DNA from: Allostella vacuolata
GTDB lineage: Bacteria > Pseudomonadota > Alphaproteobacteria > ATCC43930 > Allostellaceae
DNA length: 64,000 nucleotides
Direction: 5' to 3'
NCBI GenBank assembly: GCA_006739055.1
Contig: AP019702.1
Coordinates: forward strand, 1,116,501-1,180,500
The translations under genes were made by a program, and so were the position numbers. The stretch's first letter is position 1. The number at the start of each line of letters is the position of its first letter. A model generated the notes under the pieces. That model was not told where the DNA came from. It did no database searches and worked only from the letters and a program-made list of their open reading frames with translations. Below are positions 24,936-33,820 of the stretch, one piece after another.

Positions 24936-26909
24936 TCAGGGCGCCAGCAGGGCCCGCCAGTCCAGGCCGGCGCCAGGCCCGGGGCCTTCCGGGAACCAGC
25001 GCTGCAGGCGGTCGCCCTCGACCGGTCGGGCCGGGTCGCCGGGCAAGGTCGCGATCGGCTTCGGCTCGGGTATCCGCGGGCCGTGGCTCGCCCACCAGCT
25101 GCCGCTGACGGCGGCCGACACCTGGGCCGCGGCCTCGGAGCGGGCGCCCGCATCCTCGGTGCGGCCGAGCAGGGCCGTCGAGGTCGGGGCGATGCTCGCC
25201 ACGAGCGTGCCGAGCGCGCCCAGCGCCGCCGGCACCGCGTCGCGCGGGGCGACGAAGCCCAGCACCACCGGCGCCGACCAGGCCCCGGTGCCGCGCGAGC
25301 CCCGCGGGTTGCCGTCGGTGCCCGCCAGCACATAGGCGGCGATGGGCCCTTCCTTGCCGGTGCAGGACATGGCGACCTCGCCGCTCTCCAGTTCGCCGCC
25401 GGGCGGCGCCGGCAGCAGGGCGAGCGCCAGGGCCGGCGCCAGGTCGAGGCGGCGCCGCCGATACTCGGCCTTGGGCTCGTCCGTGCAGCGTCCGGCCAGC
25501 AGGCGCATGGCGTGCACCTCGGCGAAGCCCAGGCCCGGCATCAGGCGGGCAACCAGCACCGGCGTGCCGTCGCCATGGCGGAAGGCGGCCCCCTCCTCGA
25601 CGCCGGCCGCCTTGAGCCGTTCCGTCGGCAACAGGAACAGCGGCAGTTCGGGATCGCCCAGAAAGACCCGGGTGGCGCCGTCGGGCGCGGTCAGGTTGAC
25701 GATCCAGGTGGGGGAATCGTCGCGCCCGGGCTGGGTTCCGCCGGTCACCGTCCAGCCCTGCGGCAGTTCCGCCGAGAAGCCGCCGGCTGGGTCGGCCCAG
25801 CGATAGGTGCGCGCGGCGGCCGGGCGGATCGCGGGCGGCGGCCCGACCAGGCGGGGGGCCGCCAGCAGCGCCGCGGCCTCGGTCGCGCGCGCGCCGTCCC
25901 AGCGCCCGGCGGTCGCCAGCGCGAAGAGCCCGACCGTCGCGCCGTCGGGGCCGGGGGCGGCATGCAGCACGGCGCGGCCCGCCGGAAGCCCGTCGCGGAC
26001 CAGGGGGGCCGTCACGGCGCCGGCGCGGCGTTCGACCGGTCCCGGGCGCAGGTCGGGGGTCTCGGCCCGGACCAGCTGTTCCAGCAGGGCCGCGCGGCCG
26101 TCGTCGTCGAGCGTTCCGCTGCGGCGGAAGGGCCACCAGGCGACGTGCGCGCCGCCCGGCCCGCGCGCGCTCCAGGTGCCGGCATCGGACAGGCTGGCGG
26201 ACCAGGCGGCGGGCAGGCGCGCCTCCACCCGGCCGAATCTCTGGGGGGCGGCGGCGGCCGCGTCCGGCTCGATGCCCAGGCGCACGCCGCGGAAGGCGAA
26301 GCGGCCGGGGCCGACGGCGGCGATGCCGACGCGGGTGCCGGCGGTCGGCGCCACGGGCGCGCCCGCGACGCGGATGCCGTTGGCGGTGATGACGATCTGG
26401 CCCGCCTCCTCGGCCACCGCCAGGCGGACGAAGCCGGTGGCGCCCGGCAGCTTGCGGGTCTCGACCCGGTTCAGGCCCTTGGCATCGCTGCGGAAGAGGC
26501 CGATCTCGCCCGACCGCTCGACCAGGACCAGGGCGAAGCGGCGGGCTGCGCCGGCGCCCTGGACGTCGAACAGCAGCCCGGCGCCGACCAGCGCGTCGGC
26601 GGCCGCGTTGCCGGGTTCGCTGCGCACTTCGGCGGCAAGCGAGAGAGGCCCCGCGGGGGCCGGGATGGACACGAAGCGCGCGCCATAGGGCGCGCCCGGG
26701 TTGGCCAGGACATAGGCGTCGTCGGCCAGCGCCATGGTCCAGTCGCCGGCCCGGCCGACCACGCCCTGGCTGGCGAGCGGGCCGAGCAGGCGGGACAGGA
26801 CCTCGGCGGACGGCACCTGACCCTGGGCCTGACCTTGGGCCGGGCCCGCCCCGGCCAGCGCCAGCAGGCAGAGGCCGGCCCACCCGCCGAAGCGGGTGCT
26901 GCGGCTCAT
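24936..26909 (-). CDS. Secreted protein of unknown function (657 aa)
   Basis: I do not recognise this family. The N-terminus is a Sec-type signal (WAGLCLLALAGAGPAQGQA). The mature region starts with a segment that looks like a lectin/LamG-type beta-sandwich (about 60-230, with alternating strands such as FALVLVERSGEIGLFRSD and VRLAVAEEAGQIVITANGIRV). Further segments rich in Ala, Pro and Gly follow, with two later Cys (CTDEPK, SCTGKEG). Its ATG overlaps the TGA of the upstream IalB-family gene (ATGA), so the two secreted proteins are likely made together. Probably periplasmic or cell-envelope associated. Confidence 0.7.
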   Translation of the reverse strand: MSRSTRFGGWAGLCLLALAGAGPAQGQAQGQVPSAEVLSRLLGPLASQGVVGRAGDWTMALADDAYVLANPGAPYGARFVSIPAPAGPLSLAAEVRSEPGNAAADALVGAGLLFDVQGAGAARRFALVLVERSGEIGLFRSDAKGLNRVETRKLPGATGFVRLAVAEEAGQIVITANGIRVAGAPVAPTAGTRVGIAAVGPGRFAFRGVRLGIEPDAAAAAPQRFGRVEARLPAAWSASLSDAGTWSARGPGGAHVAWWPFRRSGTLDDDGRAALLEQLVRAETPDLRPGPVERRAGAVTAPLVRDGLPAGRAVLHAAPGPDGATVGLFALATAGRWDGARATEAAALLAAPRLVGPPPAIRPAAARTYRWADPAGGFSAELPQGWTVTGGTQPGRDDSPTWIVNLTAPDGATRVFLGDPELPLFLLPTERLKAAGVEEGAAFRHGDGTPVLVARLMPGLGFAEVHAMRLLAGRCTDEPKAEYRRRRLDLAPALALALLPAPPGGELESGEVAMSCTGKEGPIAAYVLAGTDGNPRGSRGTGAWSAPVVLGFVAPRDAVPAALGALGTLVASIAPTSTALLGRTEDAGARSEAAAQVSAAVSGSWWASHGPRIPEPKPIATLPGDPARPVEGDRLQRWFPEGPGPGAGLDWRALLAP

Positions 26910-27463
26910 CGCAGGGAGGCCAGGCCGCGGGTCAGCCCCTGCAGGGATACCGGCAGGGCGGCGGCGGCGCCTTGCGGGGCGCGGAAGGCGACCACCAGCT
27001 GGCTCCCGGCGCGCAGCCTCTTCAGCAGCTCCTCGTCGAGCGTGATGGCCGCGGTGCAGGCGCCGCCGTCGCAGTTCTGGATCGGGATCGGGGTGACCGC
27101 GGTGTCGTCGATGCGGAAGCCGATGCCGGCGTTGCGGTCGATCTGGGCCGGCAGCTTGATGACCAGGGTCATCTTGCGGTCCGGGGTCAGCCGGCCGATC
27201 GCCACGGCCATGATCGGCTGGCGCGGGTTCTCCTTGGGCGCGACGAACTGGCGCAGCGAGCACAGCTCGGTCCGCCCGGCGCGCTCGCAGCCGCGCTCCC
27301 AGCTGCCGAAGGTCTGCGGCGCCGCGGCCGGCGCCGGGGCCTGGCCGCGCTGCTGGGCCGCGGCGGGCGTCGCGAGCCCGGCTGCGGCGAGGGACAGGAG
27401 GGCCGCCACGATGGTCGGCTGGGGGAGGAAACGCATGGCCGCTCGATGCAGGGGATTCGACAT
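26906..27463 (-). CDS. Invasion-associated locus B (IalB) family periplasmic protein
   Basis: The 185-residue protein has a signal peptide ([20 protein letters not shown]) and a mature domain typical of Ial[49 protein letters not shown] and LVVAFRAP. Four cysteines in the mature part probably form disulfides. The family is widespread in non-pathogenic Alphaproteobacteria, so the name should not be read as virulence. The start could also be the ATG at 27436. It is coupled by ATGA overlap to the downstream secreted protein. Confidence 0.82.
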   Translation of the reverse strand: MSNPLHRAAMRFLPQPTIVAALLSLAAAGLATPAAAQQRGQAPAPAAAPQTFGSWERGCERAGRTELCSLRQFVAPKENPRQPIMAVAIGRLTPDRKMTLVIKLPAQIDRNAGIGFRIDDTAVTPIPIQNCDGGACTAAITLDEELLKRLRAGSQLVVAFRAPQGAAAALPVSLQGLTRGLASLR

Positions 27464-27571
27464 ACAGCTATCTAGTCGCTACAGGAGCGCTTCGCCACCG
27501 CCGCGGAGGGGCGGAATCGAGCCTCGGTTCCGCTTTTCCCGGCCGGTCGCCGTCGGTTCGCCGTCCGGTCG

Positions 27572-27600
27572 TTGACTTGGCCGGGGGGCATCACTATGGT
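27572..27600 (+). promoter_or_regulatory. Sigma-70 promoter of rpmJ
   Basis: TTGACT (27572-27577) and TATGGT (27595-27600) are separated by 17 bases, placing transcription start near 27607, about 42 bases before the rpmJ start codon. Confidence 0.65.
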
Positions 27601-27648
27601 CCGCCGCTCTTTTCCGCCCGCCGGTGCGCGGGCCTCGAGGATGTTCCG

Positions 27649-27774
27649 ATGAAGGTCGTCAACTCTCTGAAGTCGATGAAGAAGCGCGACAAGAACTGCC
27701 GCGTCGTGCGGCGCAAGGGGCGCGTCTACGTCATCAACAAGAGCAACCCGCGCTTCAAGGCCCGCCAGGGCTGA
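27649..27774 (+). CDS. rpmJ: 50S ribosomal protein L36, zinc-independent (C-) form
   Basis: The 41-residue protein, beginning [14 protein letters not shown] and ending NPRFKARQG, is an L36 of the type lacking the zinc knuckle: only one cysteine (KNCRVV) remains instead of the Cys3-His set. In Alphaproteobacteria this C- form is common and does not need zinc to fold. It has its own promoter and stands alone, apart from the main ribosomal operons, which is usual for this gene. ATG 27649 gives exactly the family length. Confidence 0.95.
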   Translation: MKVVNSLKSMKKRDKNCRVVRRKGRVYVINKSNPRFKARQG

Positions 27775-27833
27775 TCCGCCGGTCGCGGGCGAGGGCCGTC
27801 CGGCCGCGCCCGCGCGTGACCCGATTCCCGTGC

Positions 27834-27862
27834 TTGACCCGGCGCGGCAGGCCTATACCTTG
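27834..27862 (+). promoter_or_regulatory. Possible promoter of glcDEF
   Basis: TTGACC (27834-27839) is followed by the A/T-rich run CTATACCTT. A -10 of TACCTT (27857-27862) would give a 17-base spacer, while TATACC would give only 14. The -35 is clear and the -10 is not. Confidence 0.4.
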
Positions 27863-27942
27863 AGGGAAAGGCCGGCCCCGCGACAAGGGGGCGGCATCCT
27901 GACAGGCATCGCGTCCTGGCAGGGGCTTGGGAGGGGTCGTTC

Positions 27943-29427
27943 ATGCTGATGCCCGAACCGGACCGCGCCACGCTGGCGCGGCGGGACGAGATCGTGTCGG
28001 CCTTGCGGGAGATCGTGCCCGGCGGGGTGATCGATCGCGCCGAGGGCATGCGCGTCTACGAGTCGGACGGGCTCACCGCCTATCGCCAGCTGCCGCTGGT
28101 CGTCGTCCTGCCGGAAACGACCGCGCAGGTGGCGGCCGTGCTGCGCTGGTGCAACGCCCATGCGGTCAAGGTGGTGCCGCGCGGCGCCGGCACGTCGCTG
28201 TCGGGCGGCGCCCTGCCGCTCGCCGACGGCGTCCTGCTCGGCATGGCCCGGTTCAACCGCGTGCTGGCGATCGACCAGGACAACCGCTGCGCGGTGGTGC
28301 AGCCGGGCGTGACCAACCTCGGCATCTCCCAGGCGGTGGCCCATCTGGGCTTCTATTATGCGCCGGATCCATCGAGCCAGATCGCCTGCACCATCGGCGG
28401 CAACGTGGCCGAGAATTCGGGCGGGGTGCACTGCCTGAAGTACGGGCTCACCACCAACAACGTGCTGGGCGTCGAGATCGTGACGATCGACGGCGAGGTG
28501 ATCCGCCTGGGCGGACGCCATCTCGATGCCGAGGGCTATGACCTGCTGGGGGTGGTGATCGGCTCGGAAGGGCTGCTCGGCGTGGTGACCGAGGTCACCG
28601 TGCGCATCCTGCCCAAGCCGGCGACGGCGCGCGCGCTGCTGATCGGCTTCCCGACCAGCGAGCAGGCGGGCGACTGCGTCGCCGCCACCATCGCCGCCGG
28701 CATCATCCCGGGCGGCATGGAGATGATGGACCGGCTGGCGATCCACGCCGCCGAGGATTTCGTCCATGCTGGATACCCGCGCGACGTCGAGGCGCTGCTG
28801 ATCGTCGAGCTGGACGGGCCGGCGGCCGAGGTCGACCACCTGATCGACCGGGTGGCCGCGATCGCGCGCGGCTGCGGCTCGGTCACCCTGCGCATCAGCG
28901 AGAGCGAGGCGGAGCGGCTCGCCTTCTGGGCCGGGCGCAAGGCCGCCTTCCCGGCGGTCGGCCGCATCAGCCCCGACTATTACTGCATGGACGGGACGAT
29001 CCCGCGCCACCGCCTGCCGCTGGTGCTGTCGCGCATGCGGGAGATGGAAGGGCAGTACGGACTGCGCGTCGCCAACGTCTTCCATGCCGGCGACGGCAAC
29101 CTGCATCCGCTCATCCTCTACGACGCCAACCGGCCGGGCGAGCTGGAACGGGCGGAGGCCTTCGGCTCGGACATCCTGCGCCTGTGCGTCGAGGTGGGCG
29201 GGGTCCTGACCGGCGAGCATGGCGTGGGGGTGGAGAAGCGCGACCTGATGGGCGCCATGTTCAGCGAGGTCGATCTCGCCCACCAGCAGCGGCTGAAATG
29301 CGCCTTCGACCCGCAGGGACTGCTCAACCCCGGCAAGGTCTTCCCGACGCTGCATCGCTGCGCGGAGCTGGGACGGCTCCACGTCTCCGGCGGCAAGCTG
29401 CCCTTTCCCGACCTGCCGCGCTTCTGA
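27943..29427 (+). CDS. glcD: Glycolate oxidase FAD-linked subunit GlcD
   Basis: The 494-residue protein has the PCMH-type FAD-binding domain (PRGAGTSLSGGALPL, IGGNVAENSGGVHCLKYGLT) and the FAD-oxidase C-terminal domain (VFHAGDGNLHPLI, TGEHGVGVEKRDLM, FDPQGLLNPGKVFP). GlcDEF oxidises glycolate to glyoxylate at the membrane and passes electrons to quinone. It is the first gene of the glcDEF set, and its TGA overlaps the glcE ATG (TGATGA). No glc-type regulator is adjacent. Confidence 0.95.
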   Translation: MLMPEPDRATLARRDEIVSALREIVPGGVIDRAEGMRVYESDGLTAYRQLPLVVVLPETTAQVAAVLRWCNAHAVKVVPRGAGTSLSGGALPLADGVLLGMARFNRVLAIDQDNRCAVVQPGVTNLGISQAVAHLGFYYAPDPSSQIACTIGGNVAENSGGVHCLKYGLTTNNVLGVEIVTIDGEVIRLGGRHLDAEGYDLLGVVIGSEGLLGVVTEVTVRILPKPATARALLIGFPTSEQAGDCVAATIAAGIIPGGMEMMDRLAIHAAEDFVHAGYPRDVEALLIVELDGPAAEVDHLIDRVAAIARGCGSVTLRISESEAERLAFWAGRKAAFPAVGRISPDYYCMDGTIPRHRLPLVLSRMREMEGQYGLRVANVFHAGDGNLHPLILYDANRPGELERAEAFGSDILRLCVEVGGVLTGEHGVGVEKRDLMGAMFSEVDLAHQQRLKCAFDPQGLLNPGKVFPTLHRCAELGRLHVSGGKLPFPDLPRF

Positions 29428-30644
29428 TGATCCTCGCCCCGGACGATGCGGGCCGCCTGGCGGAGATGGTGGCGGCGGCGCTGGCCGACGGCACCCCGCT
29501 CGAGGTCGTCGGCGCCGGCACCAAGCGCGGGCTCGGCCGGCCGATGCAGACCGCGACCACGCTCGACCTGTCGCGGCTGGCCGGCGTCACCCTCTACGAG
29601 CCGGCGGAACTGGTCATGGCGACCGGCGCCGGCACCCGCCTGGCGGCGATCGAGGCCGAGCTGAAGGCGCAGGGCCAGATGCTGGCCTTCGAGCCGCCGG
29701 ACTATGGCCCGCTCTACGGCCGCCCGGCCGGCGAGCAGACCATCGGCGGGGTGCTGGCGACCAACCTCGCCGGGCCGCGGCGGATCAAGGCCGGGGCGGC
29801 CCGCGACCATCTTCTGGGGGTGGGCGCGGTGAGCGGCCGCGGCGAGGCCTTCAAGGCCGGCGGCCGGGTGGTGAAGAACGTCACCGGCTACGACCTGTGC
29901 AAGCTGCTGGCCGGGTCGCACGGGACGCTCGCCGTCATGCACTCCGTCACCTTCAAGGTGCTGCCGGTGCCGGAGAAGGCGCGCACCATCCTGGTCTTCG
30001 GGCTCGATGCGGCGTCGGCCGCGTCGGCGATGGCGGCCGCCCTCGGCAGCCCGCACGAGGTGGTCTCGGCCGCACACCTGCCGGCGCCGGTGGCCGCCCG
30101 CTCGGCCGTCGATTTCGTCCGCGCGGCCGGGGCGGCGGTGACCGCGGTGCGCATCGAAGGCCCGGAACCCTCGGTCGCGGTGCGCTGCGCGGCACTGCGC
30201 GAGCTGCTCGGCCTGCGCGGCCCGGTCGAGGAGCTGCATTCGTCGCGGTCGTCCCGGCTGTGGGCGGAGGTCCGCGACGTCGCCCGGCTGCTGCCGGACG
30301 CCGACGCCGCGCTGTGGCGCCTGTCGGTCGCGCCGATGGCCGGGCCGGGCGTGGTGGAAGCCATCGCCCGCGACCTGCCGGCCGAGTGCCTGTTCGACTG
30401 GGGCGGCGGCCTCGTCTGGCTGGCGGTCGCCGCGACCGGCGATGCCGGCGCCGCCGTCATCCGCCGCGCCGTCGACGCGGCGGGCGGCCATGCCACCCTG
30501 GTGCGGGCGCCGGAGCCGGTGCGCGCGGTCGTGGCCCCCTTCCATCCGCAGCCCGACGGGCTGGCGGCGCTGGCCCGCCGGGTGAAGGACGGCTTCGACC
30601 CCCGCCGCATCCTCAATCCCGGGCGGATGGCCCCCGACCTCTAG
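29427..30644 (+). CDS. glcE: Glycolate oxidase FAD-binding subunit GlcE
   Basis: The 405-residue protein is a second, shorter FAD-binding subunit with GAGTKRGLGRPM, FEPPDYGPLYGRPAGEQTIGG, GGRVVKNVTGYDLCKLLAGSHG and a C-terminal RILNPGRM. It complements GlcD in the glycolate oxidase complex. It begins on the last base of the glcD stop codon, so translation is coupled, and ends 18 bases before glcF. Confidence 0.95.
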   Translation: MILAPDDAGRLAEMVAAALADGTPLEVVGAGTKRGLGRPMQTATTLDLSRLAGVTLYEPAELVMATGAGTRLAAIEAELKAQGQMLAFEPPDYGPLYGRPAGEQTIGGVLATNLAGPRRIKAGAARDHLLGVGAVSGRGEAFKAGGRVVKNVTGYDLCKLLAGSHGTLAVMHSVTFKVLPVPEKARTILVFGLDAASAASAMAAALGSPHEVVSAAHLPAPVAARSAVDFVRAAGAAVTAVRIEGPEPSVAVRCAALRELLGLRGPVEELHSSRSSRLWAEVRDVARLLPDADAALWRLSVAPMAGPGVVEAIARDLPAECLFDWGGGLVWLAVAATGDAGAAVIRRAVDAAGGHATLVRAPEPVRAVVAPFHPQPDGLAALARRVKDGFDPRRILNPGRMAPDL

Positions 30645-30662
30645 ATCCGGCGAGCGGACCCC

Positions 30663-31964
30663 ATGCAGACGCATTTCTCCATCGCCCGGCTGGCCGACCC
30701 GGACATCGCCGAGGCGGACAGGATCCTCCGCGCCTGCGTCCATTGCGGCTTCTGCACCGCGACCTGCCCGACCTATGTCCTGCTCGGCGACGAGCGCGAC
30801 AGCCCGCGCGGGCGCATCTACCTCATCAAGGAGATGCTGGAGAACGAGCGGCCGGCGACCGAGGACGTGGTGCCGCACATCGACCGCTGCCTCTCCTGCC
30901 TGTCCTGCATGACGACCTGCCCGTCGGGCGTCCACTACATGCACCTGGTCGACCATGCCCGCCGCCATGTCGAGGAGACAGGCAAGCGCGCCTGGCACGA
31001 CCGGGCGCTGCGGGCCGTGCTCGCCTTCGTCCTGCCCCGGCCGACCGTGTTCCGCCTGGCCCTGGCAGGTGCGGCCCTGGCCGCGCCGGTCGGCCGGCGG
31101 CTGCCGGGACGGCTGGGGGCGCTGTTCCGCCTGGCGCCGCGCGACCTGCCCGGGCCGTCGCCCTGGGAGGGGCCGCGGGTGTTCCCCGCGGTCGGCCCGC
31201 GGCGCAAGCGGGTGGCGCTGCTGGAGGGCTGCGCGCAGCCGGTGCTCGACCCGGCGATCAACGAGGCGACCGTCCGCCTGCTGACCCGCCATGGCTGCGA
31301 GGTGGTGGTGGCGAAGGGGGCCGGCTGCTGCGGCGCTCTCGTCCACCACATGGGCCGCGAGCATCCCGCCCTGGTGCGCGCACGTGCCAACGTCGCCGCC
31401 TGGACCCGCGAGATCGAGGGCGAGGGGCTGGACGCCATCGTCATCAACGCGTCGGGCTGCGGCACGACCGTCAAGGACTACGGCTTCATGCTGCGCGGCG
31501 AGCCGGCCTGGGCGGACAAGGCGGCCCGCGTCTCGGCCCTGACGCGCGACGTGTCGGAGGTGATGGAGGGGCTGGGGCTGGCGCCGCGGGTCGAGCTGCC
31601 GCCGATGCGCGTCACCTACCACGCCGCCTGCTCGCTGCAGCACGGCCAGCGGGTGCGCGAGGCGCCCAAGGCGCTGCTGGCGGCGGCGGGATTCGCCGTG
31701 TCCGAGCCGGCCGAGGGCCACCTGTGCTGCGGGTCGGCCGGCACCTACAACCTGCTGCAGCCGGACCTGGCCACCCGCCTGCGCGACCGCAAGCTGGCCA
31801 ACATCGCCTCGACCGCGCCCGCCGTGGTCGCCACCGGCAACATCGGCTGCATGACCCAGCTCGCTTCCGGCACCGCGACGCCGGTCGTGCACACGGTGGA
31901 GCTCCTGGACTGGGCGACCGGCGGCCCGATGCCGGAGAAGCTGGGCGTCGCCAGCCGGGCATAG
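30663..31964 (+). CDS. glcF: Glycolate oxidase iron-sulfur subunit GlcF
   Basis: The 433-residue protein has two 4Fe-4S ferredoxin motifs (CVHCGFCTATCPT near residue 26 and CLSCLSCMTTCPSG near residue 78) and two CCG domains (GAGCCGALVHHMG; HLCCGSAGTYNLLQ). It moves electrons from the FAD subunits to the quinone pool. Its end is followed by the palindromic operator of a toxin-antitoxin pair only 10 bases later, so any glc read-through would enter that operon. Confidence 0.95.
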   Translation: MQTHFSIARLADPDIAEADRILRACVHCGFCTATCPTYVLLGDERDSPRGRIYLIKEMLENERPATEDVVPHIDRCLSCLSCMTTCPSGVHYMHLVDHARRHVEETGKRAWHDRALRAVLAFVLPRPTVFRLALAGAALAAPVGRRLPGRLGALFRLAPRDLPGPSPWEGPRVFPAVGPRRKRVALLEGCAQPVLDPAINEATVRLLTRHGCEVVVAKGAGCCGALVHHMGREHPALVRARANVAAWTREIEGEGLDAIVINASGCGTTVKDYGFMLRGEPAWADKAARVSALTRDVSEVMEGLGLAPRVELPPMRVTYHAACSLQHGQRVREAPKALLAAAGFAVSEPAEGHLCCGSAGTYNLLQPDLATRLRDRKLANIASTAPAVVATGNIGCMTQLASGTATPVVHTVELLDWATGGPMPEKLGVASRA

Positions 31965-31974
31965 ATCGACATTC

Positions 31975-32007
31975 CCATCGATGCTATCATATTGATAGCA
32001 TCGATGG
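31975..32007. promoter_or_regulatory. Perfect 15-bp inverted repeat, operator of the FitAB/VapBC-type pair
   Basis: Positions 31975-31989 are the exact reverse complement of 31993-32007, with a 3-base spacer TAT. The right arm runs into the GGAGG ribosome site (32006-32010) of the antitoxin gene. This is the form expected for cooperative binding by a ribbon-helix-helix antitoxin/PIN toxin complex, giving autorepression that also covers the translation start region. Confidence 0.85.
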
Positions 32008-32017
32008 AGGAACGCGA

Positions 32018-32263
32018 ATGGCCCAGGTAATCGTGCGCAACCTGGACGATGCCGTGGTGGCGGCGCTGAAGCGCCGCGCCCGGGAGCGGGGCAAGTCGGT
32101 GGAGCAGTTCCTGCGGGACGGGATCGTGGCCATGGTCGCGACCGACCGCACGGCCTGGCTTGAGGAGCTGGAACACATCCGATCCCTGGCCCCGCCAGGC
32201 GCCGGGAACCGACCCTTTCCGCTCGCCGAGGACATGATCCGCGAGGATCGGGACCGCCGGTGA
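32018..32263 (+). CDS. FitA/VapB-like ribbon-helix-helix antitoxin
   Basis: The 81-residue protein begins with the FitA-type RHH DNA-binding segment (AQVIVRNLDDAVVAALKRRARERGKSVEQFL, residues 2-32). A C-terminal tail (RPFPLAEDMIREDRDRR) should thread into the toxin active site, the Arg residues mimicking metal. GGAGG precedes the ATG and is overlapped by the palindromic operator. The gene overlaps the toxin gene by 4 bases (GTGA). Confidence 0.88.
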   Translation: MAQVIVRNLDDAVVAALKRRARERGKSVEQFLRDGIVAMVATDRTAWLEELEHIRSLAPPGAGNRPFPLAEDMIREDRDRR

Positions 32264-32718
32264 TCGTGGTCGACGCCAGCGTCGCCATCAAATGGTACGT
32301 GTCGGAGGAGGGTTCGGAAGAGGCGCTGGCGCTCGCCAGCGGTGGTCAGCGGCTTGTCGCGCCCGACCTGCTGTTCGCGGAGGTCGCCAACATCCTGTGG
32401 CGCAAGGCCCGGTTGGGACAACTGGCCGAGGCGCAGTTGCGGATGGTGCCGAGGCACCTGGCAATGGCGTTCGACCAGGTGTTGCCGTGCGCGGAACTGG
32501 CAGGTGATGCCGTCGATCTGGCGATGCGGCTGGACCACCCGGCCTATGACTGCTTCTACCTTGCGCTGGCGCTCCGGCTGAACGCGCCGCTGGTCAGTGC
32601 GGACGATCGCCTGCGGCGCCGGCTTGCCGGGACGCCGATGGCCGCGATGGTCGTCGGCCTCGGCCAGGAGGCCGTTACCCCTCCGCCGTCTTCCCCTCCT
32701 GGCGCTCCTTCCAGATGA
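32260..32718 (+). CDS. VapC/FitB-like PIN-domain ribonuclease toxin
   Basis: The 152-residue protein has the PIN acidic quartet: Asp5 (IVVDASVAIKWY), Glu41 (FAEVANILWRKA), Asp97 (AYDCFYLALA) and Asp115/116 (LVSADDRL). Family toxins cleave tRNA or rRNA and are neutralised by the upstream RHH partner. GTG start at 32260 overlaps the antitoxin stop. Beyond about residue 137 a Pro/Ser-rich tail (TPPPSSPPGAPSR) exceeds the usual PIN length. That tail is encoded antisense to the end of the convergent LpxB-N-like gene (44-bp overlap). Confidence 0.9.
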   Translation: MIVVDASVAIKWYVSEEGSEEALALASGGQRLVAPDLLFAEVANILWRKARLGQLAEAQLRMVPRHLAMAFDQVLPCAELAGDAVDLAMRLDHPAYDCFYLALALRLNAPLVSADDRLRRRLAGTPMAAMVVGLGQEAVTPPPSSPPGAPSR

Positions 32719-32965
32719 ACCACAGGTTCCGGGCATAGACGAGCAGCCCCAGGCCCTGGCCGGCGATGAAGACCGGGTCCTCGCGATGGATCGCGTAGGC
32801 GAGCAGGGTGACCCCGCCCAGCACGCTGAAGTACCAGAAGGCGACCGGGATCACGCTCTTCTTCAGCTTCTCGCTCATGATCCACTGGACGAAGAAGCGG
32901 GCCGAGAACAGCGCCTGGCCGGCGAAGCCGATGATCAGCCAGAAGGTCGGAATGTCGAAGTCCAT
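32675..32965 (-). CDS. Lipid-A-disaccharide synthase N-terminal-like (LAB_N) membrane protein
   Basis: The 96-residue protein has three hydrophobic segments and the LAB_N motifs FWLIIGFAGQALFSARFFVQWI, FWYFSVLGGVTLLAYAI and YARNLWFIWK. LAB_N occurs fused to LpxB in some bacteria and as a small stand-alone protein next to lipid-linked-sugar glycosyltransferases, as here. The GT2 gene lies 8 bases upstream on the same strand, so the two form an operon for membrane glycolipid work. Its 3' end overlaps the vapC-like gene tail to tail. Confidence 0.85.
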   Translation of the reverse strand: MDFDIPTFWLIIGFAGQALFSARFFVQWIMSEKLKKSVIPVAFWYFSVLGGVTLLAYAIHREDPVFIAGQGLGLLVYARNLWFIWKERQEGKTAEG

Positions 32966-32973
32966 CGCTGGCC

Positions 32974-33702
32974 TCACTCGGTCTCGGGAAGGATTTCGGG
33001 CCGCTTGCCCCGGCGCATCAGCCACATGACGCCGACCAGATCGCCGAACGAGACCAGGAGCCGGTCGAGGTTGCCGTAGTTGGACGTCCCCCGGGTGCGC
33101 GGCCGGTGGTTGACCGGCACCGACACCACCTTCTGGCCGCGCCGGATGAACAGGGCGGGCAGGAAGCGGTGCATGTGGTCGAAGCCCGGCAGGTCGAGGA
33201 AGTCGTCGCGGCGGAAGAGCTTCAGCCCGCAGCCGGTATCGGGGGTGTCGTCGCCGAGCAGCCGGGCCCGGATGCCGTTGGCGATCCGCGACGCCCAGCG
33301 TTTCGCCCGGCTGTCGCGGCGCTTGGTGCGCCGGCCGGCGACGAGGCCGAGGTCGGGCGGCGCCCCGGGCCCGGCCGCCATCGCCCACAGGCCGGGGATG
33401 TCCGCGGGGTCGTTCTGGCCGTCGCCGTCCAGGGTCGCGATCCAGGGCGCGCGCGCGGCGCGCACCCCGGTCCGCACCGCAGCACTCTGGCCGCAGCTCG
33501 CCCGGTGGCGGACGAGCCGCAGCTCCGGCACGGCCGGCTGCAGGGCGCGGATGCGGGCGACGGTGTCGTCCGTGCTGCCGTCGTCCACATAGACGATCTC
33601 GAAGGTGGTGCGGCCGCCGAGCGCGGCGCGGATCTCCGCGACGAGGGGCGCGATGTTTTCGGCCTCGTTGCGGACCGGGATGACGACGGCGAGTTCGGGC
33701 AC
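32974..33702 (-). CDS. Glycosyltransferase family 2 (dolichol/undecaprenyl-phosphate sugar transferase type)
   Basis: The 242-residue GT-A protein has ELAVVIPVRNEAENI, the nucleotide-binding VDDGSTDDT, the metal motif LDGDGQNDPADI and the acceptor-side GCGLKLFRRDDF. It lacks C-terminal membrane spans, like DPM1 and the short ArnC-type enzymes. It probably loads a sugar on a polyprenyl phosphate, handed on with the LAB_N protein encoded next. The exact sugar cannot be told. Confidence 0.88.
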   Translation of the reverse strand: MPELAVVIPVRNEAENIAPLVAEIRAALGGRTTFEIVYVDDGSTDDTVARIRALQPAVPELRLVRHRASCGQSAAVRTGVRAARAPWIATLDGDGQNDPADIPGLWAMAAGPGAPPDLGLVAGRRTKRRDSRAKRWASRIANGIRARLLGDDTPDTGCGLKLFRRDDFLDLPGFDHMHRFLPALFIRRGQKVVSVPVNHRPRTRGTSNYGNLDRLLVSFGDLVGVMWLMRRGKRPEILPETE

Positions 33703-33820
33703 GGGCGGCTGGTTTCCGGGGATGAGGGCGGGAGCCCCACGGGCGGCGGTCGTTTAGCACGCCGTGCCCGTGCCGGCAAAATCACCGTCTCTTTACATTT
33801 GCGCGGCCCCGGAGGGTCGC

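Noticed and set aside
26906-27463. Reading the IalB-family gene as a virulence factor
   Set aside because: The family is widespread in free-living Alphaproteobacteria and nothing else nearby suggests pathogenicity.
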